A stretch of DNA of 19,951 bases from Saccoglossus kowalevskii (taxonomy: Eukaryota; Hemichordata; Enteropneusta; Harrimaniidae): positions 394,443-414,393 of the forward strand of contig NW_003112965.1 of assembly GCF_000003605.2 (NCBI RefSeq). Direction: 5' to 3'. The notes under the pieces are model-generated. The model had not been told where the DNA came from and searched no databases. It saw nothing but the letters and a program-made list of their open reading frames with translations. This document shows positions 1-12,300 of this stretch, piece by piece. The translations under genes were made by a program, and so were the position numbers. The number at the start of each line of letters is the position of its first letter. The first letter of the stretch is position 1.

Positions 1-279
1 TTCAAGAATATGATGTGAAATTGTGACTTGCCAGAATTGAGTATAAACTTGGTTTGACATGGAGCTGTTGACACTATGAAAAGTCTTATAATACTTTCAA
101 TACTTTGTCTCTGGAATATCCTAATTTTATGTTTCTTTTAAATATGTTATCCCGTTTTTTTTTTTTCACCGAACTCAACGCCAAAAGATTGCACTGCAAA
201 TATCTGCACAAACTGCCGTTTCAATGATTTTACAAATCACATCAAATATTTGATAATGGAGTTAAAGTAAGTTACTTAC
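1..279. other. Partial intron 8, no further exon seen
   Basis: AT-rich sequence beyond the exon 8 donor. I tested the minus-strand acceptors here (for example tttgcag and ttccag). Joined to exon 8 they stop within about nine codons and do not restore the FSxL...R motif, so the last exon(s) are probably off the left edge. Confidence 0.6.
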
Positions 280-317
280 TTTGAGAAACTATCATCAAGA
301 TTACTGTCATCAATACC
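280..317 (-). CDS. LDLRAP1: LDLRAP1-like exon 8, 38-nt microexon with AP-2 binding motif
   Basis: Twelve codons read GIDDSNLDDSFS plus two bases (AA) of the next codon, between a good acceptor (cttctactgacag) and the strong donor gtaagt. After the Trp of exon 7 this gives WGIDDSNLDDSFS, which aligns with human WELDDGLDEAFSR. That is the start of the AP-2 beta-appendage motif [DE]x(1,2)FxxFLxxxR. The downstream [FL] and Arg must lie in the next exon; no convincing acceptor plus matching frame is visible at 1-279. The exon is too short for ORF finders; the call rests on phase, splice sites and homology. Confidence 0.82.
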
Positions 318-3300
318 CTGTCAGTAGAAGCAGATAATCAATAATTCAGTAAACTACAATTTTAATATTCACATATCTATCTCACCTTACAATATCAGAT
401 TTTATTGAAATATTAACAATGCTGTCAACATTAGGTTTAGTAACATTCTCTGTAGTGAGTAATTTAAATGCAGCTGTAACTCTTAATGACCAAGTACTGT
501 AAAATACTTTATTTTAGCTGGAATTAATTTTCGCTGAAAAGGCATTTTGGGTGTTTTGTACGGAATTTATTTTCACTGAATTTTGACGAGTTGAATGTAA
601 AATATAGGGAAAAGGTATATTCGCTAGATTTTATTTTCACTTAATCATTCCTTCAGCGAAAATAAAGTATTTGACAGTATACAATAAATGCAATTGATGG
701 TTAATGTGTATTTCTATTAAAAATAAATTTCAATATTCAAAATATGATATTTAACACATTTTACTTATATTTACATACCCATTTGGCCATGAGCTGAGAA
801 GCGGCATCAACGCTATCACTCTGCGACTGTGTTGTAGTATGATCCGTCGCTACTACATCTAATAATTTAGCAACACGTACATTGTTATTATGATGTCTGT
901 CAATCATATGGGATGATGATGGTGCTGATGATGAAACTATGTGGCATGAAAACAAAACATAAAACACAATTATTACAAAGTGGCAATGAGTGAAGTACAA
1001 CAGCTATGATTTCCAATACTATATGCAAGTTTAGCTGTTTTTTGAAATTCAATAACAATTACTTGCATTTTCTAGGAGACATTACATTGCTGCATGATTG
1101 AAGATGGTATCAAATGAGGAGTCACTTAAAGGCCCAGGTATACTATAAATACGCACCTAAACAATAGGGATCATTTCCTTGCTTGTCACGCTGTAGTAAA
1201 CAGCTCCAGCCAAGCTCCGGTAAAAACATGTTTTCTCGAACTTACAGGTCGATTATGTCGTGCCAAAGTGGATGCATGTGACTATGAATATCACAGCAGT
1301 GACTGTGTAATATTTATGACAATTAATTGTGTACGAGCTGAGATTTTGGCGGATAAAAGTAAAGAACATGAACCGGGGAAAGGGATGCGCGACTAATCTT
1401 GAATAATTACTACTGTCAATCAAAGTCATGTGATGTTGGACCGCTGAAACAGGATGCATCATAGGCTACGCAAGTGATTAACACCATGCATTAGAATAGC
1501 CACACCTCCAATTCACACTTGCCCGGGGCAAGTGAATTGGGCCTTTAAGCTTGGATGGTGGAACACAGTAAATGTATATTGATGCCATTAGTGAAAAAAA
1601 AAAAAACAATCATGAAAATTAAAATTCATCATCTCAATAGAAAATGTACTGTTTTAACCATCATAATTACCTTTTGGATGTCTTGGATTTTTTGGTGGAG
1701 GACTTAATGAAAATGGTGAACCTTTTTTCATTGGGCTTGTATTCTGTGGTGATGGAGACGGTGATGGTGATGGTGATGGCGACAACGATGGAGATGACTT
1801 GGTTGATGATGTATGTGTGTTTGTATTATTGATACCAGGTATTGCTTGTGGTGCTGACATTTTATTGGGTGACCCTGCAATTTAAAAGCGGACTGTTTAC
1901 AAATGATGAAATGAACATATAGTATAACTTGGATTCATAAGATGAGGGTGTGTAATCTTGATAATAGTGATACCGGTTATATTATTTACTAGAAAGTTCC
2001 ATGTATCAACTGAACTGTACTGACTAAACTTATCTGAGAACCCAATCAATGATTGAATTGAATTGATTATAGAATCAGAAATGAGCGAGTTTTCATAAAC
2101 ACACAAGTCATTTAAAATGACACAGTCCCAGTTAAATTTTTGAAAGTTCTCTTTGTGCTCGTCATATTAAAGCAGAGGGGTTGTCGCGAGCGTGTCCTTG
2201 AAACTTGAGTTCCAAGTGCCGTATACAACAAATTGTTTATTCACATCAAAACACATGTTCCGTGTAGTAGTAATATGGCCAAAAATAAAAACAGCCGTTA
2301 TTCGGCCATCTTTGATCTGATTATGAAACACACTGAAATGTATGATGTATGTGCCAAATACGAATGAAAATGGTACATAAATTGTGGAAATATAGTAGTA
2401 AGGCCAAAAAATCAGATGGCTGTCAATCGGCCATCCTTGACCAGATTTTGAAACAAATTGTCATGGACATGCATTCTAACATGTATAAAGTACATGTATG
2501 TGCCAAATTTGAATGAAAATGGACAAAGCATGTCCAAAATACAACATTTTCAAAAAACAAGATTGTATTGCACACCCTTGGTTTATGAATCATTGAGTTT
2601 ATAGCATGGTGGTTGCCACCCTGCACCGTGTTTGATACGAGTCCCATAGCAACACATACATGTACAATGCGTATAAAATACATGTTTTGGTTTACACAAA
2701 TTTCAAAGATGCCCTGCATAATGACCATCCCCCTTCATTGATTGCCAGACGTCATTAAAGAGTGGCAGTCGTCGTGCCATGTCCTGTTCGATATGGGACT
2801 CATAGCGACGTATACAATGTGTGTAAAATACATTGTTTATTTACATGAAATTCGACTACCACCGCGCTTTAAATTGTATTTCTCACCTGTTTCATATGGC
2901 GCTAGATCTTCTTGTTCATTTGAGTCATCCCAGCATTCAAATGCTATGTTAAATGACCGTGCTACTGATAAAGTTAACTCTTCTGCCTGTAGATAATAAT
3001 TTAAAATAGAATGAGGGGAGGTTGTCCTATGCAGCTGTGTAAAATGCAATCAATGGATACAAAACGTGTTCACAACAGTTGGTTCAAGTCTTACCTGTTT
3101 TCGTTTCACACACTGAAAAGCATGACACTCTAAACCATCTGTGTCTACATTTTTTGTGATGTACCCAAATACTTTATCATGATTTTTATCAGCTGTACAG
3201 TAGGAAATTCTGTCAGAATAAAACAAAAGGGAACTATTTTAACCTCTCAGTCACTGTGCATATTGATATTACAAATGAACAGACCTTACTTTCACTTTAT

Positions 3301-6300
3301 GCTGTCCAACATGTCACCAATGACCAAATAGTTTTGCTATAAGGTGGGCGTATTAGTTATTACAAGAAAAGTAATAAATAATTCATACATACAGTATTTG
3401 GGAATAGTATACTTCTGAGACTTTCTGTTTCGGATTGCATATGACATGTTTCTGATGCAGTACGTGCATGTCTAAAAACTAATATTGTAATGACAAAATT
3501 GTTTAAAATTTACCTAAATATAGGGACTTCATCAATTTCTTCTTTAGTAGCCAGGTCAACCTGTTTAATACCTTTTGGTGAGACTGTTAAGGACACTTTT
3601 TGAACTTTGTATGGTTGCGCTTTACTCTAAAGAAACAAAAAAATAATACATGTATGACAGATACACAAGAAATATATATGAATAAAAATTATCAGAAAGT
3701 ATGACTGAATCATAGGTTTTTTTAATTAGTAATTGTTCTGACATCTCTACATCTTGTTTAAGATGAAGTAGCTTTGTAGTTAATTGTAGCAATATTCAAC
3801 TCATTGAGGCACACCATTTTATAGCAAAAATCAGTGCAAATTTGGCAATTGGATTGTTTGTATTGTTAATAAATGACTCAAAAAATAGTAATGTCTAGAC
3901 ATAACACTGATATGAACAAAGTCAGATACAGTGTAACCAACATTAATATAAACATTAAAGTCACACTAGTCCCAGTCTGTTGATACATGTACACATACCA
4001 CCACTTTGATGTTTCCAATTATTGTTTCAGTTAATCAAACAAAATGTTCCATGCTGCTAAGGTTGAACTTTCCAGCCAAGTCATTCACTGTACAAAAGTT
4101 CATGACACGAATATAGAAGGAGTGACTGTTTACACGATTTCTTGAACAATACTGTCATATTTCACTGTAATTTATAATTGATAGCAAATCTCACCTGTGC
4201 AACAATTTGTTTGACTGCTTCTGCAGTGGCTGCCTCGTCATTCGGTAGATCAATGGAACACATACCAAGATATTTAACAGTGAATGTAACTCCATCTAAT
4301 AATGGCTCCTTATTTCCTGACCAATCATCAGTTAATTCTACAAAAACAAATAAATGTATACACAATTAATTATATGTCTCACTGCCAAAATCAGTTGAAA
4401 ACAACAACTGCCAAGTAACTGGAAGTGTGTATAGGCCAATGCATTGTGATGCTGTTTACATTTTTGCCAAGCAGCTCACTGATCAGCACTCCTTTGCAAT
4501 CTGCTACAACAACATTGCCAGTTGTTTTATTAACACGTATTAGCATATGAAACACCTGATTCCAGTGACTCCGTGTGCATGCGAAACATAAATAGCTGAA
4601 CGGTCCATAATCATATAACTGTCTAAACTCATGTGACACTTCTGTTTTCAAGCATTTCAAAATTGTCAAATATACCTTGGCAGTTCTTGTTGCCATATAC
4701 ATTGGTAACAGATTTATCTCTTTTAATACTGAAGTCAAATACACAACCTCTTGATAGAAGTACACACTGGTCTGCAGGAAGTATATGTTCATATAGATTT
4801 GTGAAACTGTTTCGCTATTTCAAGTTTATGTTCACTGTTGAATTAATACAAATAGTATTTTGTCGTTATAATCTAAATACTAAAATGTCTAAAATACACC
4901 CTGTAATTTTCTTTTAATAATTTAAATTTGTCTTTCTCTTCTCAACCTGGAGTCAGATTTTTTTGTCTTGAAGCTTCTTAATGTTTTCAAAATATTTTCT
5001 CTAGTAATTTTCTTAACATGTAAAACACCTTGAAAAATACTTCCTTCTTACGAAAATCAGTGATATTTTGAAGATTTGGAAAAAGTTAAAGCAGGGAAGT
5101 CGTCGCCTGCGCTTGCGTCAGATGGCCATAGCGTGTCATTGTTTACAAACAAGCGTCTACCCATGAGCCTTTGTGTTTTTAGAGTGTTGTTATCAGCGCC
5201 TAAGACTCTATTCCCACACGTGACAACCCACCTGCTTTAAGAGTAAATTATTTAGAATTCCAGGTTCCCAAATTGATGGCGTTTGCGCGTTCGTTTGTGA
5301 GCTTGCGCATATTGTGTGACCTGGGGTCAACAAACTGGAAGGGAGGACAGATTTTGAACATTCCAAACGTGCAGAGTCGCAGTGCACTGAACATCAATGT
5401 TTCCAACTCGTAACGTAAAAATTCCCCTGAAATAAAAATGCCATCATCTTTCAACTAACTCGTACCAGCCTCTGAAAATTTGCACACTATTCTGCCTAAG
5501 CAAGTAGAACGAGCATGCAAATTATCTTTGGCTATAGCGTAATATTTTCATTTTTTTTGCAGGTATTTTGGGAGTTTAAAAACTATACCACGGTCATCTT
5601 TACTCTAATTCAGAATAGTAGTTATAAATAAATAAACGCTGCTCGGAAACCCATGGTATTAACAAACAGTTCAACTCATTTGTTGAGCTCACTACCTAAG
5701 GCGCGTTATTTGTTCTATTGTGGAATTTTTTGTGATTCTAACTTATAGTTCATGCGCGTTCTTACGTTCCTATGTTCTATCTATACGTTATCACACTTGC
5801 TTCTATGTTATCGATAAAGAGCCATTGCTCGAAACTTCTTGCTATTTTTAATAGTTATTTAGGACTACGATTACCAAATATTATCATCAATATATTTTAC
5901 TCTGATTCAGTCAATTTTCTCTGAAATCCAAGTTTCTCAGCTGTCTTAAATAGTTCTTCTAGCTGCCTTCGTTTGTACCTGCTCACACTCACTCCTGTCT
6001 TTAAAAAAACGTTTCAAATATGCTGGGTTGCATGTCTGCCGATGCTCTTTTGACTTTTTATATTTTTGTCCTACCCTCGCCTCGCTCGTTCCTTGGTAGG
6101 GTACGCATGCGCAAATATAATTACATTACATTACGTCTGACGGTAATTCGGGAATTGGGAATTAAAAATGGCCACCAGGATGAGATGGAAAAAAACACAA
6201 TAGCTGTTACATGTATTATGGAAACAATTTTATTTCCATTTGATGTAAGTTACTGCACAACATGCATGGCAAGATTGTATTAACCTTTAAACTGAATTTG

Positions 6301-9300
6301 GTGCTAGTATCTCAACACCTGTAAATATAGTACATAATAATAATACGTAATAATAATAATAACTTGATTGCATCCTTAGAAATACAATGTTTCTATCAGT
6401 TAATAGCAATAAAGATTGGTTGTGATAAATACTACTACAAAAAGAAAGTTAGTTGTTAATAGGATAAAGCAAGTGTTACATATCAAATGGCATTTTCATT
6501 TCTTGATTGAAAGGTGTTGTGAATATAGTTGCCAATCTTTTTCATTATTACATCATCTTTTGAAGTCATCAAGAAATGTATGTAGCAGTACATGTATCGA
6601 TTGTTAAAATTTAGAGGAAGGCGCGACATTGCACTTTTTAACGTTATCTGATATTATCGTCTAAAAATGTCTAAGTTAGACAGGTCTGTCGGGCAACTAT
6701 TGGGACAGTTCGTTTTTCTCCGATATTATCGATAATATCGTCTAACAATGTCTAAAAATGACTAAGTTAGACAGGTCTGTCTGGGCAACTATTGGGACAG
6801 TTCGTTTTTCTCTGATATTATCGATAATATCGTCTAACAATGTCTAAAAATGTCTAAGTTAGACAGGTCTGTCGGGCAACTATTGGGACAGTTCGTTTTT
6901 CTCCGATATTATCGATAATACCGTCTAACAATGTCTAACAATGTCTAAGTTAGACAGGTCTGTCTGGGCAACTATTGGGACAGTTCGTTTTTCTCCGATA
7001 ATATCGATAATATCGTCTAAAAATGTCTAAGTTAGACAGGTCTGTCGGGCAACTATTGGGACAGTTCGTTTTTCTCCGATATTATCGATAATACCGTCTA
7101 ACAATGTCTAACAATGTCTAAGTTAGACAGGTCTGTCGGGCAACTATTGGGACAGTTCGTTTTTCTCCGATATTATCGATAATATCGTCTAACAATGTCT
7201 AAAAATGACTAAGTTAGACAGGTCTGTCTGGGCAACTATTGGGACAGTTCGTTTTTCTTTGATATTATCGATAATATCGTCTAACAATGTCTAAAAATGT
7301 CTAAGTTAGACAGGTCTGTCTGGGCAACTATTGGGACAGTTCGTTTTTCTCCGATATTATCAATAATATCGTCTAAAAATGTCTAAGTTAGACAGGTCTG
7401 TCGGGCAACTATTGGGACAGTTCGTTTTTCTCCGATATTATCGATAATATCGTCTAACAATGTCTAAGTTAGACAGGTCTGTCGGGCAACTATTGGGACA
7501 GTTCGTTTTTCTCCGATATTATCGATAATATCGTCTAACAATGTCTAAAAATGACTAAGTTAGACAGGTCTGTCTGGGCAACTATTGGGACAGTTTGTTT
7601 TTCTCCGATATTATCGATAATATCGTCTAACAATGTCTAAAAATGTCTAAGTTAGACATCTCTGCCAGAATTTCATTAGATTTTATTAGACGATAATTAT
7701 CCGTTAATGATTTATAGGACATTGTCGCGCATTCATGAAAATTTAAGTATATTATTTTCCTCATGTTGTACTTTATTTTATTTTTCTCCTCATGTTGTAC
7801 TTTGTTTGTCCTGGAATGTCCAAGCATTCATTGCAAGGTAAACTACATGTATGTAACTTGGTGACTTGTACATGTGACAAAGAAGGAATTTCTGAATCAC
7901 GCCATAATAATTCAGATAAACAATGACTACTTTGATGGTTTTGTTTACCAAATGTAGCAAGGTCATGCCAATGTACTGGGTAAGTGCCATAAACAATACA
8001 ATATTTCAAACACTTGTATACCACCAATCTTGACCACTCCCACTAGTATCAGATTGTCACATGCACTGAAGGACCTCAACACCTGTTCACAAAGATGTTA
8101 CAAAAAAAATCAGACCACAAGAGTTTTTCTCAGCTCTTCAGACTTGTGTTCCAGTTAGTAAGGACCTTACATGTAGTTCATTGTAATATCAAGCATGAAT
8201 TAAAGCAGTCTTTTAATGGGTTGACCATTAGAAACTCTGACAATGGCAGAAATGAAAAAAAAAAAAAAATTGTTCAGGAGATATTTGCAGGGATCAATAA
8301 CAGAAAAAAAGAAATAATATTTTCTGTAGTGTGAAAAAGAAAATTTATCATGAAAACATCGCTCCTTTTCCCAAATCAAAATTAAAAGCAAAGATGTTTA
8401 ATTCCTTGAACAATATAATATTTCTTACTAAGATGGGAAATTATTAACAGAGAATTAACAGAAAAATACAGCAAGCAACTCGTGGGTCGAATAGCTCAGC
8501 TGTTTCAGCAGCGCACAGTCTTGCAATAAGTGCATACATAGTGGATTTGTTAGTATAGATAACGCAATGTTCATTAAAATCAAATTTCAAAAGAAAATTA
8601 CATAAATACCAGATACATGTATCAAACCAATTAAAGTAGAATTTTCCAAGGCTGAAGGCGATGACAACAGCAGACAATTATCTAAACCACCTGTCATTTT
8701 TTATGACAGTGAAACTAAAAATGAAATGCATAATAGGGAAAATTAGGTCATTTAATGTGATAATGACTGATATCGTTATTTATATCACAAAAGTTCAAAT
8801 ACCTGTTCTTTAAAGTGTAATTAATACAACCTGCATAATATATGGATACTGATCACTGAGTAACTGGAGAAATTTAAATACTAGTACAATTATTAGTATC
8901 AACAAGGTTGTATAATTTTTTATAATGTGGCAAGTGCTTTTGTAATGTACATGTAATAGAGCAATGGTCGATATGGGACTTATAGCGATGTACACAACGT
9001 GTGTAAAATACATGGTTTATATGAAATTCAAACACGTTGTGCGAGACCACCACGATTTAAGGTAGTATGGTACTCGCGAGTTTTTACATGTGCGCATATA
9101 CATGAGTTATGATACTTCGTGCTGAAATCTGTTCATAATTAATCATTTTAGCATTACTCAATAGTATGTGAACCTTTTTGGTTCACTGTTGATCTGTTAG
9201 ACAACAATGAAAACACATTAACCCCCCCTAAAAATATTGTTATTTTTTAATTCTACTAGACATCATAAAGCACCTTGCAAGATACTACAAATCTTTTTTT

Positions 9301-12300
9301 TCTCCATATGTCAACAAGCAAAATTTTGAAATACATTTTATTTTAGTGAAATGTCCTAAAACAGATGAAACATGCTATTTTCATCGCATTTTGTACATCG
9401 ATTAATTCTAAATCTAGTGACCCCATGCTTTTAATCCATTTTCCTCATCCTGGTAAATTTACAAGAAACAGGGAAGTGATTTGATATAATTCATAAAATG
9501 AAAAGGGCTTTCATTTCCTTTTTCGTGTGTGTATGATGCAATTATTTAAAGTGACACTTGTCAGAACTGCATCTGTCTTTCAGTTCTTGGTTGGTCTTTT
9601 TAAACATGTGCACTATACACAGTTCAAAACATTAAACATTGCTCACAGTCGTAATTGAACATTTTTATCTAAGCATAAAACATTATATATACCGGTAGTA
9701 ATAAAAGTTATCTTATCTACTTGTAGTTTCTTTCCAGTAAATTCTCTAGCTACAAATACTGGACTTTTACAATGTAAGTAAAACCAAACATGTTTGAGCA
9801 CATGTTAGTTGTATTGGGCAGCATAATAGTATTTATCCCTCTCAATTACACCAATAGAACACTATCAACTCAAAGAAAAACTGCCATACCGACGACGATG
9901 TATAACTGTAGTGCTGAACATAATAACTGCCATGTGTTGGTATGTAGCGTCAAAGAAGATACATTCCTGTGTTCATTTACATTGATATCTTACAGGTTAC
10001 TTTCCCACCACACCCAACATTCTAGAAGACCTAGATTAAATTGCTTTCACTTTATTTCAGTCACTATGAAATCAAGTTTTATTGTCTGAATGAATGAATG
10101 AATGAATGAATAGGGTCGGGGGTCACACGAGAGCTAGTCTGGAGTCTGGACAGAAGGAGGAACCCTCACACAAGTAAAATTTTCTCTGTAAATAAATGTG
10201 TACATTTTTGTGTTAATTGTTGTAGTTCAACAACCTTTTACTATAACTGTAAGTGAATTGTTGCTGTCACTTTTACGTGAAGAGTATAAAAGACTGATTT
10301 CAGTAGTCAGACGGTACAATAGAATACATAATGAATGAATGGTTTGAGAATTGAGGTGGGCTGGGGAGGGTGGTCTCAATTTGCAGTAAATTCTCCCACG
10401 TAAATGATACATGTGTCTATGGGAGAAATAAATATTTTTGGAATTCTATGATAAATCATACTAGGCATGTCTTTAGACTCCAGACCCATGGATGGATAAA
10501 AAATAATAAATCATTTACAATATTCAAATCACTTGAGAATTAAGTCTTGTGCTGACCTAGTTTCTCAAGAAATCTCACCTTTGTAAAGAAAGGCGAACCC
10601 ATCTATGCACGCTTTACTAAAATAAATTCAGGATAAGAAGAAACTTTATCATGTTTTGCACAGGATGTGGTTAAACTTCCTCTTTAAGGACAGAAAAAAA
10701 GTTACTCAATGTCACCGGCATGTAGAGCATATCGAAGGCAACAGAAGAGAAAGTCCCAGGAAATAAAGACTTTCTAATACTGCTGACCACCCCTTCCCCA
10801 CGTAAATGTACATCAGACTATCTAGCATTACTAAAATTTAGATAAAATTGGGAAAATGTTCTCATAAATGGAAATACATAATTATACGATCTGTATTGAA
10901 ATAGATGAACATTGATTAATTGAACAAAGACATGTTGGGCTTCTGCTGACTGTTCACCAGTAGCCAATGAGCTATGGCGAATTACATTTAGATTTGCAGT
11001 CCTGTTCGACTCGTGGCTTCTGCTGACCGTTCACCAGTAGCCAATAAGCTATGGCGAATTACATTTAGATTTGCAGTCCTGTTGTACTCGTGGCTTCTGC
11101 TAACTGTTCACCAGTAGCCAATGAGCTATGATGAATTACATTTAGATTTGCAGTCCAGTTGGACTCGTGGCTTTTGCTGACCGTTCACCAGTAGCCAATG
11201 AGCTATGGCGAATTACATTTAGATTTGCAGTCCTGTTCGACTCGTGGCTTCTGCTGACCGTTCACCAGTAGCCAATAAGCTATGGCGAATTACATTTAGA
11301 TTTGCAGTCCAGTTGTACTCGTGGCTTCTGCTAACTGTTCACCAGTAGCCAATGAGCTATGATGAATTACATTTAGATTTGCAGTCCAGTTGGACTCGTG
11401 GCTTCTGCTGACCGTTCACCAGTAGCCAGTGAGCTATGGCGAATTACATTTAGATTTGCAGTCCAGTTGGACTCATGGCTTCTGCTAACTGTTCACCAGT
11501 AGCCAATGAGCTATGATGAATTACATTTAGATTTGCAGTCCAGTTGGACTCGTGGCTTCTGCTGACCGTTCACCAGTAACCAATGAGCTATGATGAATTA
11601 CATTTAGATTTGCAGTCCTGTTGGACTCGTGGCATCTGCTGACCGTTCACCAGTAGCCAATGAGTTATGATGAATTACATTTAGATTTGCAGTCCTGTTG
11701 GACTCGTGGCTTCTGCTGACCGTTCACCAGTACCCAATGAGCTATGACGAATTACATTTAGATCTGTCTGATTACAATAAATATTGACTTTCACCTTGAA
11801 TAATAAGATTATAATTTCAAATATTCAATTACTCAGACAAAATGGTTATCATATTTTCATCGCGGTATATAATAATTAATAATAAATAATGCACAGTGTA
11901 GTTTCTCAAAAAAAAAATTAACAGTGAAAAAATGACACATGTATGTACTATATATGCTATAAATAGGTGCACAGGTCAAAATGCTGGAGTACCCTCTACC
12001 TTAAACAAGCCCTATTGGAGAGAGTTGGTAAGAAATTCTTGCCAAACCATTCTATCTACCAGACATCACAATTGGCATAACATTCACGTCAATGAAATAC
12101 TTAAAATTCCTGCAATGCATAATAGGATAAGAGAGTGATTTACAACATCAACTTTCTGGAATATTCCACCATGGTATGAAGTCACGAGTTGTACTTCCTT
12201 GGGTACAATATGTCAGAGGTCAATGATATACATGAAATACTAGCTAATGATGTTAGAAAATTAAGGGAGCTTGTACCGTACCGCGACATGTACTCAAAAC

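Noticed and set aside
180-210. Candidate acceptor tttgcag as exon 9 of LDLRAP1
   Set aside because: Joined to exon 8 it gives NAIFWR then a stop, and lacks the conserved [FL]xxxR continuation.
4391-4792. 133-codon open frame on the minus strand in intron 1
   Set aside because: Longest frame in the window but no recognisable domain. It does not join in phase as an LDLRAP1 exon: the exon 1-exon 2 junction is already complete and homologous. A frame of this length is not improbable across about 40 kb of both strands.
6645-7660. CRISPR-like array in the 81/92-bp repeats
   Set aside because: Whole units repeat, including the apparent spacers; this is eukaryotic satellite DNA.
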